A stretch of DNA of 64,000 bases, taken from Lonicera japonica. Lineage: Eukaryota > Streptophyta > Magnoliopsida > Dipsacales > Caprifoliaceae. The translations under genes were made by a program, and so were the position numbers. The number at the start of each line of letters is the position of its first letter. The first letter of the stretch is position 1. The stretch is from assembly GCA_021464415.1 (NCBI GenBank), contig CM038465.1, positions 21,297,839 to 21,361,838 on the forward strand, written 5' to 3'. Shown here piece by piece: positions 35,445 to 48,023 of this stretch. The notes under the pieces were generated by a model. That model had not been told where the DNA came from. It made no database searches and worked only from the letters and a program-made list of their open reading frames with translations.

Positions 35445-36244
35445 AAGCACGCTAACTTGAAATACAAAATAATAAGGAGGGATGTAAGATATCACCTGGA
35501 TACACGATTCATCATACAAAATAATTCCTACACACTAAATAAAACTTCAAGCATAAAAAAAATTGTTAATCGTTTCAATAATATAAATGGCATCCAAAAA
35601 TATGTGCGTAAGAATAAATCCATAGCCAATTATATCATCATTAAATATTTAATGTCTTGAATTTATCATAAATCAATAATCTAAAGAGTTGGGGATCATA
35701 CCAGTAAAACATACATATATATATATATATATATTACCATAAGCTTAAAAATAAAATCAAAATAAATATAGAAATTTAGCTTGATTAGATAACAAATTGG
35801 ATAACTTGTAAACCGGTGGTTCCACTCTAAACTAGAAAATGTGTCATAACAAGGCTTCTTTCTATAAGATTGATCCACTAGATAAGAAAAATAATCAATT
35901 GGAAGTGGCCACGGGTCTTGAGATACACGAAAGAAATTATGATTATTCTCAAAAAAATTATAAGTATCATAAATCTTAACATTCACATTCGGTTCAAATA
36001 AGAAGAATTAATATTCAACAATTTAAAATTATGATTAATTCTGTTAACGGTGTAGAAAATAAATTAATGAGCTCAATCTTATCTTGAATCTCATAAAAAT
36101 TTAAATTAATTAATTTATCAATCAAATCTAAGGTATCATTATCATGCAAAATTTTTGGGTCCATTGTTATACTATTTTCAAACTGAGAAAGATCGCTATA
36201 ATTTTTATTTAAGAAATTATCAATATTTTTCTTCAATTCATTAG
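35445..36244 (-). pseudogene. Athila-like element, 3' internal region
   Basis: Minus strand frames 36236-36015 (includes FENSITMDPKIL, LIDKLINLNF) and 35986-35696 (includes SQDPWPLPIDYFSY and a hydrophobic C-terminus). They lie between the broken Athila protease (resuming at 48024 across the SIRE insertion) and the polypurine tract at 35411-35444. I do not recognise a catalytic domain; RT, RNase H and integrase are not visible. Possibly the non-catalytic 3' coding part of such an element. Confidence 0.45.
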
Positions 36245-37797
36245 TGTTGGTCGGAAAACAACCCTAGAGGGGGGGGGGCGCTGAATAGGGTTTTAAAAAC
36301 TTAGTGCGGAATTAAAACGTTTTTAAAATATTTAAGCAAAGCAACTTAGCTAAGCAACAATATCAAGGAAATAATAAATTTCAAGTAATCAATCTCAAGA
36401 GAAGCAAATAAGCATTCTTAAAATACAAGCACTAATATAGCAATAAAAAGAGAGCTTGAGTTTAGAAAGATTGAACCAATTTTGAAGCTCTAGACTTTTT
36501 GTCCTCACGGTTCGGTTTCTTCAACCATACGTCTGCGCTCGGTTAGTTCTCCGAGAACTTTCACTATTCAATCTTCTTCGGGTGAAGATCAAACCTCAAT
36601 ACAAATGTTGCTATGCACACAACACTCACAATGTAGTTATACCCACTACACTTCTCACAAGATATGCTATCTTGCTCTACAAAGAGACAAACTCTCTTTT
36701 GAAATGAATAATGAATTGTTTGTGGTGATACACACCAATACAATAACTCTCAAGTGTATTTGAAGATTACAAATAAAGCTCACACTAGAGTTATCAAGAT
36801 TGATCAAAGTATATAGCTCAAAAATGAAGAATATGATCAATGAAATGAATTGAATAGTTGAATGACTTTGTATATATGTAAAATGAGTTTGTAGAATGAT
36901 TCAAGTGTGTTAAAACATGTTTAGGACCTCATATATATAGCTTGAAAACTCATATGGCCGTTGGGGGTGATTAAGAAAGGTTTTGGATCAAAGGTATACA
37001 TTTTCAAAAAATTTCAACAGCTAGTTTTGACAAAAATTTAAATTTGTTTTGTTAATTTCTCCCAATTTGACCGTTGGATCATGCTCAAAATTTAGTCAAA
37101 AGTTCCAGGAGATGCTTTCTAATTACTGTAAAAATTTTAAAATGATCGGATCCGAGAAGGCCTCCATCTTACCGTTAGATCAAAACTGGGCAAAAAATAA
37201 GCGAATTTTAAATGTAAAATAAAAATATTTTTGCAATTTAACAATTTAGTTCCAAATAAAATTCTAATGATTTTTGAACTCAAAGATATGCTTCTAAGAT
37301 ACCTATTTTTATTATAGCTTAAAATATGATCATTTAAAGTTAATATGAATTTATTTTAAAACTCGGTCTTTGTAAAATGATGTTTTTCAAATAAATTCAA
37401 TTTCAAACTTGTTTGAATTAATCTTTAAAATATGCATGAATACATTTGAGCTATAAGGATTTGATCAATAATGTAACTTTACATAAATCTCACTCAATTA
37501 TTGAATTAACGAGTCTTCGAATGCTTTGATTTGTTTCTCCGGATTGATCTTCATTTGAAACTTTTTCCTTGAAACTTTTCATATAGTCTTTTGATCATTT
37601 GTGCTTCATAATTTGCATTGAGAGATTTGATCTTCCTTATCTTGTCCAATGATCGAATAGTGAAAGATTGATCCTTGTCATATTTTTCTTGAATTTTCCA
37701 AGTAAATGAATTGTATACTTATATCAAGAAACATGTTATATTACACATGACTAATTTATTGTTATTATCAAAATAAGATTAAGACCTTAGGTCAACA
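36245..37797 (-). repeat. 3' LTR of SIRE-type element
   Basis: Minus strand TGTTGACCTAAGG to CGACCAACA. Has a G run at 36270-36279 that differs in length from the partner LTR. The left edge follows ATTAG. Confidence 0.92.
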
Positions 37798-38733
37798 ATC
37801 TCTCCCTTTTTTATGATGACAATAAATTAATGTGTGTTTACAATAACAAGCATAAATAGCATGTAAATGTAAATAAATAATATGCTCCCCTTTAATTTAT
37901 GCAAAGATGACAATTAAAGCGTATTGCAAATATTTGAAATAGTTTGAAAAAATATATATATATATATATATTTTAAATAAACCTTTCAAAAGTATGAATG
38001 TAGAAAAACATTTAAAGTCAGTTTAAAATATTTAAAATCTTACCACGACATTTAAAGTCAGTATAAAAAATCTTACCACAGCAAAAAATCTTACCGCAGA
38101 AAAAAAATCTTACCGCACATATTTTCTCCCCCTATGTCAACATCAAAAAGGGATCTAGACTGTGCGAGGGCGGTGGATTCTAGATGCACGCGGGGGGCGC
38201 TATATTTTTGACTTTTTAGGATGACAACTTTTCATTTCGGGATTCTTTCAGTACTAGATGCTCTTGTCCACTCTTTCACTACACCATTTTGCGGAATTTG
38301 TAACAGACATATTTTTCGGTTAGTAACGGATTAAATTCGTTATATTACAGTAACACTTTATATCCGTTACTGATATTAAAAATCCGTTACTGAGTGAACA
38401 AATATTAACTTTACCTTTATTTACTAATTAATTGTTAAAAAAAAAATAAGTAACATATAATCCGTTACTGTATATCCGTTACTAAGAAAAAAAAAAGCGC
38501 CCAAATTTTTGTTTTGCCCGCTTATTGCTTACATTTTAATTAAAATATATTTATATATATATAAAAATATATAATATATAATATATAATTACTTTTAATA
38601 GGCAGCCGCATAGGGTTTTCTGTTTACACAATTCACAGCTTCACATTCTCACACTCGACACACTACACTCCGCCTCCCTTCCTCTTATCTCCGGATTCCG
38701 GCGCTCTCTCATAGAGTCACAGTCTCACTCTCA

Positions 38734-38866
38734 CTCTCCGGCGCTCTCTCACTCCCTGTCCGACGTTTGCTCGCCGCCTCGCTCCCTCTCCTCTCCGGCG
38801 CTCTCTCACTCCCTGTCCGGTGTCTTCTCGCCGCCTCGCTCCCTCTCCTCTCCAGTGCTCTCTCAC
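38734..38866. repeat. 57-bp tandem repeat inside CACTA element
   Basis: Units beginning CTCTCCGGCGCTCTCTCACT start at 38734, 38791 and (partial, CTCTCCAGTGCTCTCTCAC) 38848. GC-rich and CT-rich in an AT-rich setting; resembles a 5' UTR. Confidence 0.85.
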
Positions 38867-39611
38867 AGAGGTCACACGAGTACACGACTCACACGGCACA
38901 CGCTGTAACTCTCTCCCTCTCTCTCTATATATACACATATACACACACTCTCTCGCGCTCTCGATCCTTCTCGATCTTCTCTATCTCTCTATTTGATTTG
39001 TAGATTTGTGGTTTAGATCTTTCTATTGTGAGATCTTTTGAACTCTATGTGGTGTTGATTGTGATTTGTAGATTTGTGATTTGATTGTGAGATCTAGTGT
39101 ATGTGGTGTGGCTGTGTGCTGTGTAAATTGAGCTTTATTTTCTATTGTGAGATAATGATATTTAGTAAATTGATTTTTTCTTTCATAAATTGATTTTCTA
39201 TTGTTTCATTTTTGTTAAGGAAGAGTGAGAATCAAAATCTAGTGTAAATAAAGTGCCTTTTTTTTTAAAAAATGTGGGTACCTGCGGGATGAGGAAAGGA
39301 GGCTCTTATTTTATGCAGCATTACTCCTTCCATTTAGGAAGACTATTGTATGCAGGGGCAATGATAAGAAAGATGAAATGGTAATAATACATCCTTCTAT
39401 TAAACAAACCTCTGTGTGTGTGTTTTGTGCAATGTGAATGCCTGTTTTGTCTTAAATAAATTTAATCCCATGGTTGGTGGATCACGTCTTAGCTTATTAT
39501 TTGGAATTTTATTTATTTCATTCCTTTTTTTTTTACGCAAATACTTGCTAAAATAGAAATAGGCTCTGGGCTCTCGGTTGAGTTAGCCAAACCATTGCAG
39601 GGTACTCTCCA

Positions 39612-40053
39612 TACTTCCTTATATGGACATCTTTGTTACGTTAATAACTAGTCTCCGTGTACTCGAGTCTCCTAATTGTACCGTATGGCTGTGAGTGTAT
39701 CTGAGTTTTAGTGAACTAAAAAGGAAAATTATACAAGAGTTAGTTGTTAGCCAAGAACCTTTTGGTTATAATTCTATTGGCATTTCTATGTTGTTGCCGG
39801 TTGATGTTGTTTTGCGAAATACACATGAAAGGGAGTAGAACAAAAAAAATCACATAATAAATCAAAAGAACAAATTTAATATCCGTAGTCTCGAGCTAGA
39901 AGGCAATGGGGAATGATTGTAACCAAAAAGATTGCACATACGGATATAAATAGGACAGTCCTTTCCTTTAGAAAAAGTACCATTCAGTTGAAGGGGTAAT
40001 TGAATGAACCTTTTGACCAGATTTGGCGGAGAAGATTTTTAATGAATAGATCA
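39612..40053 (+). repeat. collapsed copy of the captured gene region
   Basis: Three adjacent blocks (39612-39832, 39830-39857, 39862-40053) match, in the same order but widely spaced, 40651-40874, 41354-41381 and 41767-42011. The segments between them, including the 41519-41660 exon, are missing here. So the element holds a long and a deleted version of one sequence. Confidence 0.8.
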
Positions 40054-40650
40054 TTTTACCTGTAACCCAATTTAAGTTTCACTTGGTTGGCTGCTGTATT
40101 TTTATTTTCTTCATTTTTTTTCCATCACAATATCTGGCTATTAGCCCTTTAACTCATTGTTGTTGCCCAGATTTACAGACATACTAGTCTTGCAATTTAA
40201 CTTTCTTGTTTAAGGGACTTTGATGATCTGTTTTCTAGTTTCTTTGGATGTACTTTGGAATTTGTGTGCTTCCAGCAGCAATTTCGATGCTATAAATTCC
40301 TGGTCAAAATTTTCTGCTTCCCGACAATGCCATCTTCAGTCGTAGATTAGCCAGAACAGGGTCAGCATGGTTTCTCTTCATCCGTCATTTGTAAACCAAT
40401 CTCTGTTCCCATGTTTTCTCTGAGAACCTTATCTGTGTCATTTTCACTTAGATAAGCAAATCTTGGTATCTTATGATATGTTATATTAACAAATACTAAA
40501 TGCTTGTAAGGATCATAAACTGCATTCCATGGTGTACGAACTCTTGATTCTTACTTTTTCTAGTTGTGCCCTGCTGTATATGCATACTGGTCATAATATG
40601 TTTGGCCTTGTTTTCACATATATATATATATATGGGATCTTCACCTGTTT

Positions 40651-42144
40651 TACTTCCTTATATGGACATCTTTGTTACGTTAATAACTACTCTCCGTGTA
40701 CTTAAGTCTCCTAACTGTACCGTATGGCTGTGAGTGTATCTGAGTGTTAGTGAACCAGAAAGGAAAATTATAAAAGAGTTAGTTGTTAGCCAAGAACTTC
40801 TTGGTTATATTTCTATTGGCATTTCTATGTTGTTGCCGGTTGATGTTGTTGTTTTGCGAAATACACATGAAGGGGTGTCCTGGGACTATTGGTCATGTTC
40901 TTCCCCATAAAAGGGGTTTCCTAGCCTGCAAAATGTTTCAAAAGTTGTATGCATCTTCACGAATTCTCCACCGAGCTGGAATCGGTGATTTAAAACCATT
41001 GAATTCTTATTTCAAATATTGGCAAATTGGTAAAAGGTCAACACCTCAGAAGGCACAGTTGCTTCTACATAGGTGACAAATCCATCTCGGACGCGGATAG
41101 TGATCATCAGACAGTACTCTTGGATACTTATTAGATACTTATTATCACGTTCACTGTTTAATAAATAATTATTTTTGTCCTTTTTTGTTGTTATTTTCTT
41201 ATGTTACCATCAAATTCAGACTACATCAGGAATTTAGGATATTAAAAAAAAGAAAAAAGATTCACTGTTGGGACTGTTAAGTGCCCATAATGGGTACGTA
41301 AGAGCTGGATCGTGGTACTTAGGCATAGAGTATCTAGTAAAATAATAAATAAGAGGGAGTAGAACAAAAAAAATCACATACCCTTGTGTCCGTGCCATAG
41401 TTAATAATTTTATAAATGTTTTTTGCATCGTTTTCTTGACTAATCTTTCTCTGTAATTCTCTTCCAAATCAAATCTTGGGCATATTATAAGAGTAACTGC
41501 AATACATTGTGTTTGCAGGTTGTAGGTCTGCACAATGCAGCGGAGAAATTTATGTCCTTGATTCCTCATATTAAATCTGCCGAGGACATAAGAATAGCTG
41601 ATATTGATTCAAAAGTGGAACTTACTGACTTTTCGGGTGACAAACTAAGAATGTTGGCAGGTAATGAATTTTCTCTCATCCCGCAACTTTAATGGCAATT
41701 AGATGTATCTACTCCTAGCTTTGGCTGGCAGCTTTTATCTGAAGGCTATATAGGTTACATAAAAAGTCAAAAGAACAAATTTAATATCCGTTGTCTCGAG
41801 CTAGAAGGCATCGGGGAATGATTGTGCCCAAAAAGATTGCACATACGGAGATAAACTAGTGCATGTAATATATATATTTGCATATACACACAGTACCTCA
41901 CTGAATAGGACAGTCCTTTCTTTTAGAAAAAGTACCATTTAGTTGAAGGGGTAATTGAATGAACCTTTTGACCAGGTTTGGCGGAGAAGATTTTTAATGA
42001 ATAGATCATCTCCCCCAAATTTGGTCAAAAAATTCAATCTAAAAGTGGGTGTTATAAAAAAATTGACATATGGTATAATGGGGTTTCTTACATTTTGATA
42101 AGTCTCATGGCTATGCTAACATTTTACTATCATTGCCTTTGCCT

Positions 42145-42188
<44 letters not shown>

Positions 42189-42560
42189 TATAGGGTTGCT
42201 TCTACAAGAAATTAAAGGATTTTGGCATGCTGCGTTGTTGCTCTCAATGAGGGTTTTCGTCTTGGGTTGATTGTAGATCTGGAGAAAATCTGGGAAATGA
42301 AACCGCTTCTCAATGGGAACGATATCATCAATGTCCTGGACCTTAAAGGTGGAGAACCGCTCATTGGAGAATTGGTAAGTTTCTCTCTCTCTCTCTCTAA
42401 AGTGGAAATTTGCGTAAGAAAGAAAGTGGTAATGATATATTGTGATGTATATATGTATGATGATGGATGTTTGTGGCAGCAAAAGAAGCTGGTGGAACAG
42501 CAGCTGCTCCGTCGTTGTAGGAATAGGGATGAATGCGTCAAGTGGTTGAAGCAAATTTAG
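40651..42560 (+). pseudogene. CCA tRNA nucleotidyltransferase gene fragment (captured)
   Basis: Three exon-like pieces with splice signals. Exon 41519-41660 (after TTTGCAG, before GTAATG): VVGLHNAAEKFMSLIPHI and LRMLAG. Exon 42194-42374 (after TATAG, before GTAAGT): LLLQEIKGFWHAALLLS, then a frameshift, then LEKIWEMKPLLNGNDIINVL and LKGGEPLIGEL. Exon 42481-42560 (after GGCAG): QKKLVEQQLL...CVKWLKQ and a TAG stop. This matches the C-terminal tail region of plant CCA-adding enzymes, which add CCA to tRNA 3' ends; the N-terminal catalytic head is absent. Part of an earlier exon may lie near 40780-41075. About 25 residues seem lost at the frameshift in the second exon. Lies wholly inside the CACTA transposon, so it is a captured, nonfunctional piece. 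Confidence 0.68.
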
Positions 42561-43260
42561 TATGTTTTTGGTATGGTTGGACATCCTTGGATTTGGTTTG
42601 TTTTATGTATGGTTGGGCAACCTTAGTACTTTATATTTGTGGATGGACATGTTACTGTAAGAATATTAGTTTGATTTTTATATGAATATTGATTGGTAGT
42701 TCTTTGATGAATATTGGTTTGTATGATGTCATATATGAAATTGTATTGTGCAGCTAAAATAGTATTACTAAAATAGGTAATATTTACAGGATACAAATCT
42801 ATATTGTGCTACAGGGAATTGGGAAATTAAAAAAAATCTTTCAGCCAATTTATTCTACGTAACAGTCATGATCCGTTACAAATTTGTAACGGATTTAATA
42901 TCAGTAACGGATTATATCTGTTAGAAACGATTAAATATTTAAATACTTCTGCGTTCTATTGTAACGGTTGTACATTATTTTGTAACGGAGTTAATCCGTT
43001 ACTGAAATTAGTATAATAACGGATTAGTAACGGATATTGTCCGTTACGAAACTATTTTTGGTAACGGTTTTGTCTAATTTTAGTAACGGATATTTCCGTT
43101 ACTAAAGTGTTTTTAACGCCAAATTACTAACGGATTTTTTGTGTTACAAAAATTTTTAGCAATGGACAAAATCCGTTACTAATGGGCGATTCTGGTGTAG
43201 TGTTTCTTGTTGTCTCCCTCGAGATCCATTTTCTTCTTGTAACTTTTATATAGGGTACTT

Positions 43261-44031
43261 ATGAGTAAGAGAAAGCAAATCACAAGTATGCCGAATACCT
43301 TCCGTTGTACAAGTTCGTCTTGTGCTGCTTGCACTTATAGACGCAAGAAATGTCAGCCATGGTGTGAATAAGCACAAATTTTTATGGATGTGATTAGTCG
43401 TCAAGATTATCGTACAATCTTCACCGTTTTTGGGGTAAAGAGTGTTGCAGATATTTTACAAAATATTCCTGAACATCAATATTTTGAGACTCTCAATTCA
43501 TTTCTTTTTTAAGCTAAGGCGATAGTCGAGAATCATAGTAAAGGCTGTACTGCGCTCATTGTTTCTTTTGAACAGAAGGTACAAGAGTTACAATCACGGG
43601 TGACAGCGTTAAAGGCTTTGCAATCATGAGTGACAACATTAGAGGCTCGATTATGAGAGTCTTCTAGCGCTAACCAATGCTTTTCTTTTCCTCCTTCTAT
43701 AAGTTCTACAGGGCTCCCATCGTTAGCAGAAAATGTTGCACCCGAAATTCTTCCGACTATCGGAAATCTTTCAGACCATAGTGCTTTTCTAACTAATGTG
43801 GGTTTGCCGGCATATCCGATTCTGTCAGATTACCAAGCTGCTTGGGAAGGTTATTCATCGTAATTTTCTCAAAGTGGTACTGTTGCGGAGGTTGCCGAGC
43901 CAATGAGTCTTGATTGGACAACTCTATTAGATATAGAGCATAATTTTGTTGATTATTCTTCTTCTAGTCTCGACACTGTTTTGAATTTTGATGCTGATGA
44001 TTTTCAGATTCTTTTCCCTTCTTTTCTTTGA
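43261..44031 (+). pseudogene. LOB-domain (LBD) transcription factor, intronless copy
   Basis: One 257-codon frame from ATG 43261 to TGA 44031 with no indel, broken only by five in-frame stops (codons in CE*AQ, LF*AKA, QS*VTT, RL*ESS, SS*FSQ). It opens the LOB domain with the zinc-finger-like C-x2-C-x6-C-x3-C (CAACTYRRKKCQPWC), then the GAS-type block IFTVFGVKSVADILQNIPEH, and ends the domain with VENHSKGCTALIVSFEQKVQELQ. Four of the stops could come from single C-to-T or G-to-T changes. LBD proteins bind DNA and control lateral organ and root development. The frame crosses the whole domain without an intron. It lies antisense inside the SIRE element, 58 bp from the CACTA end; the CACTA insertion separates it from its 5' flank (38.15-38.27 kb). 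Confidence 0.85.
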
Positions 44032-44039
44032 ATAACAGA

Positions 44040-46409
44040 TAATGATTTTTAGACTGCAAAATTATTGTTAGTTTATAATAACATGCAAAATGAAGATTTG
44101 TGTTGTTTACTAAGTTGACAAGTATCACAAATTTTATTTTTAACAAAGTTAGTTTTGGGCAATCATTTAACTAATTCATTTTTAGATAACTTGTGAATTA
44201 AATCCATATTAGCATGACCTAATTTTTTTATTTTTTTTATACCATAACCAAGAAACATCATTCAACACGGATAAATATTTAACATCTTGTTGAGACAAAT
44301 CATAAAGTTCAAGAGTATATACGTTATTAGATCTATAAGTAACAAACAAGATATAATTATCACTAATATTTTTAACAATGCAACATTCAGATTTGAAAAT
44401 AACTCCATAACCTTTATCACACAGTTGACTAATACTAAGCAAGTTATGTTTTAAACCGTCAACAAGTAAAACATTATCAATATAAGAAGATTTCTTACCA
44501 ACTTTACCTATACAAATAATTTTGCCTTTGGCGTTGTCTCCAAATGTGACGTTGCCTTCTTGTTTAGGAGTTAGACTCAAGAAATTTCTCTTTTCTCCCG
44601 TCATGTATTTCGAGCATCCACTATCCAATAACCATTTTATTTTGCTAGCTTTTACTCTTAGGCAAACCTACACCAAAATCTTAAGCAACTTCTCTTTTGG
44701 TACCCAAAATAAGTTGAGTCCTTTGGGGTTAGCATACATAGTAGTTCCTTTAGGAATCCAAACAAGTTTGTTCTTAGCAAAATCATTTTCTTTGTAATAA
44801 CAAGAATGTGCATTATGAGTGTTTCTTTCACAAAATGAACAAGGATTAGTGGGATTATGAGGTGTGTATGTTTTGAAGAAATTTTTGTAATCCTTTTGGT
44901 TATGGATTTGATTGTAACCCAAACCAGCTTTATCAAAGACACACATTTGTACTCCCAATAGTTCATCCAAGTTATCTTTTCCATTTGTGAACTTGGTTAG
45001 ACTATTAATTAAATCCTTTACTTTTTCTTTCAAATCCTCATTTTCTAGTGCAAGTAAGTTTGAAATCTCCTTTTCTTTTCCCTTTTTCAAATAGTTGATT
45101 TCCTTTTTAAAATCAATATTTTCCTTTTCTAAAGTTTCACATTTGACAGAAGTAATGAAATTTTCTTTCTTGAGACTTGCATATCTTTTTGAAAGAATTT
45201 CAAATTTAATATGTAATTCTTCAAACATGGTAAATAATTCATTATATTCATTATGCACACTTTTATTATCATCAAAATTATCACTAAATGATCTATAATT
45301 AGAATTTACCTCATCTTCTTTTGTTATAAGACAAAGGTTGGCCGTTTTTTCATCGCTGGAATCGACATCCGATTCTCCTTCTTCGGAATCACTCCATATT
45401 CCTTTTAGTGCATGCTTCACTTGTTTCAATACTTTATCTCGTTTGTCCTTTTTTTCCTTCAATCTAAGTGGACAATTTGGCTTGATATGACTGGGTTCAT
45501 GGCAATGATAGCACTTTTTGATTTCATCATTTTCGCCTCTTTGTTGATTTGATCGATCATTGTTTTTTCTAGAGGATGATGGATATTTGTTATCGTTTCC
45601 TTGAGAATTTTTCTTCTTAGCTAGAAATTTTATAAATTTTCTAGATAGAAGCGTCATGTCTTCATCACCATCCATTAATACATCATTATCTTCATGTTGG
45701 ATAGTTTTGAGAGCTAAAGTTTTCTTTGATTTTGTATCCGCTTCTTCTTCTCTTTGAAGTTCATTCTCATGAGTTTTTAGAGATCCCAAAAGCTCGTCCA
45801 TGCTGAGTGTTTGGAGATTCTTTGCTTCTTGAATCGCCGTCACTTTCGGTCGCCACTTCTTTGGAAGAATCCTAAGAATTTTTCTTATCTTATCTTCAAT
45901 AGAATAAACTTTTCCAAGAAGATCCAAATCATTAGTAATAATAGAAAATCTACTATACATGGAAGCAAGAGATTCATTAGGCTCCATTTTAAATAGTTCA
46001 TAATCATGAACAAGCATATTTATGTTATCATCTTTAACTTGAGTGGTTCCTTCATAGGTAACCTCAAGTTTATCCCAAATTTCTTTGGCCGTTTTGCAAC
46101 TAGAGATTTTGTTACATTCATCTATGCTTAATGCACAATTTAAAGCATTTAAGGCTTTAGCATTATATTGAATTTTCTTAATATCATTTTGATCATACTC
46201 GGACATTTTCTTAGGAAGAATTTTTCCACTATCATCTCTTTTGGTAATTTCATAGGGTCCTTCGAGTACAACTCTTCATTGTTCAAAATCACTAGATTGT
46301 AAAAATATACTCATTCTACTTTTTCAATAGTTATAATTTTTACCATCAAATAGAGGTGGTCTATGGGTGGAAGACCTTCGGAAAAACCAATTCCTTGATA
46401 TATAGACAT
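44040..46409 (-). pseudogene. SIRE-type copia gag and protease
   Basis: Minus strand. Gag: RPPLFDGKNYNY then stop, IFLQSSDFEQ then stop (both TGA where tryptophan TGG is usual), then a 512-codon open part (46206-44668) with EIWDKLEVTYEGT, SMDELLGSLKTHE, the zinc knuckle CYHCHEPSHIKPNC at about 45512-45471, and a coiled-coil-rich tail. One TAG at 44670-44668 separates protease, which begins LDSGCSKYMTG (44630) with active site D-S-G, and continues to HNLLSISQLCDKGYG. The pre-integrase motif GHANMDLIHKLSKNELVK follows at about 44220-44165, in another frame. All later pol domains are missing. The gag is remarkably open given these lesions. Confidence 0.88.
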
Positions 46410-46451
46410 GATCGTAAACTCTAAGATTGTTAAATCAAAATAAGAGGACAA

Positions 46452-46463
46452 CATCTGATACCA
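46452..46463 (-). promoter_or_regulatory. primer-binding site of SIRE-type element
   Basis: TGGTATCAGATG on the minus strand, two bases from the LTR end at 46466. Confidence 0.88.
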
Positions 46464-46465
46464 AT

Positions 46466-48023
46466 TGTTGATCGAAAAACAACCCAAGAGGGGGGGCTGA
46501 ATAGGGTTTTAAAAACTTAATGCATAATTAAAACGTTTTTAAAATATTTAAGCAAAGCAACTTAGCTAAGCAACAATATCAAGGAAATAATAAATTTCAA
46601 GTAATCAATCTCAAGAGAAACAAATAAGCAATCTTAAAATACAAGCACTAATATAGCAATAAAAAGAGATCTTGAGTTTAGAAAGATTGAACCAATTTTG
46701 AAGCTCTATACTTTTTGTCCTCACGGTTCGGTTTCTTCAACCATACGTCTGCGCTCGGTTAGTTCTCCGAGAACTTTCACTATTCAATCTTCTTCGGGTA
46801 AAGATCAAACCTCAATACAAATGTTGCTATGCACACAACACTCACAATGTAGTTATACCCACTACACTTCTCACAAGATATGCTATCTTGCTCTACAAAG
46901 AGACAAACTCTCTTTTGAAATGAATAATGAATTGTTTGTGGTGATACACACCAATACAATAACTCTCAAGTGTATTTGAAGATTACAAATAAAGCTCACA
47001 CTAGAGTTATCAAGATTGATCAAAGTATATAGCTCAAAAATGAAAAATATGATAAATGAAATGAATTGAATACTTGAATAACTTTGTATATATGTAAAAT
47101 GAGTTTGTAGAATGATTCAAGCGTGCTAAAACATGTCTAGGACCTCATATATATAGCTTGAAAACTCATATGGCCGTTGGGGGTGATTAAGAAAGGTTTT
47201 GGGTCAAAGGTATACATTTTCAAATTTTTCCAACAGCTAGTTTTGACAAAAATTTAAATTTGTTTTGTTAATTTCTACCAATTTAACCGTTGGATCATGC
47301 TCAAATTTTAGTCAAAAGTTCCAGGAGATGCTGTCTAATTACTATAAAAATTTCAAAATAATCGTAATCCAGGAAGGCCTCCATCTTACTGTTAGATCAA
47401 AACTGGGCAAAAAATGAGCGAATTTTAAATGTAAAATAAAAATATTTTTGCAATTTAACAATTTAGTTCCAAATAAAATTCTAATGATTTTTGAACCTCA
47501 AAGATATGTTTCTAAGATACCTATTTTTATTATAGCTTAAAATATGATGATTTAAAATTAATATGAATTTATTTTGAAACTCGGTCTTTGTAAAATGATG
47601 TTTTTCAAATAAATTCAATTTCAAACTTGTTTGAATTAATCTTTAAAATATGCATGAATACATTTGAGCTACAAGGATTTGATCAATAATGTAACTTTAC
47701 ATAAATCTTAAGCACTCACTCAATTATTGAATTAAAGAGTCTTTGAATGCTTTGATTTATTTCTCCGGATTGATCTTCATTTGAAACTTTTTCCTTGAAA
47801 CTTTTCATATAGTCTTTTGATCATTTGTGCTTCATAATTTGCATTGAGAGATTTGATCTTCATTGTCTTGTCCAATGATCGAATAGTGAAAGATTGATCA
47901 TTGTCATGTTTTTCTTGAATTTTTCAAGTAAATGAACTGTATACTTATATTAAGAAACATGTTAAATTACACATGACTAATTTATTATTATTATTAAAAT
48001 AAGATTAAGACCTTAGGTCAACA
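46466..48023 (-). repeat. 5' LTR of SIRE-type element
   Basis: 1558 bp, same termini as the copy at 36245-37797. Followed by ATTAG. Confidence 0.92.

Larger units (their letters stand above)
38277..43202. mobile_element. CACTA (En/Spm) transposon with captured gene exons
   Basis: Ends are CACTACACCA (38277) and TGGTGTAGTG (43202), with a TTT target duplication (38274-38276, 43203-43205). Length 4926 bp. Both sub-terminal regions are packed with TCCGTTAC/GTAACGGA in both orientations (about five on the left, about a dozen at 42860-43180), the pattern of transposase-binding repeats in this superfamily. No TNP2-like transposase frame is visible, so it is non-autonomous. The interior has a CT-rich 5'-UTR-like stretch (38.6-39.0 kb), internally duplicated sequence, and spliced-looking exons of a CCA-adding enzyme gene. 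Confidence 0.93.

Noticed and set aside
42111..42584. 157-codon minus-strand frame
   Set aside because: It is the reverse of the CCA-adding enzyme exons and a (CT)n repeat; low-complexity C-terminus.
46698..46979. 93-codon plus-strand frame
   Set aside because: It lies in the SIRE LTR, and the near-identical sequence of the other LTR (36.5-36.8 kb) does not keep it as a called frame, so it is not conserved coding.
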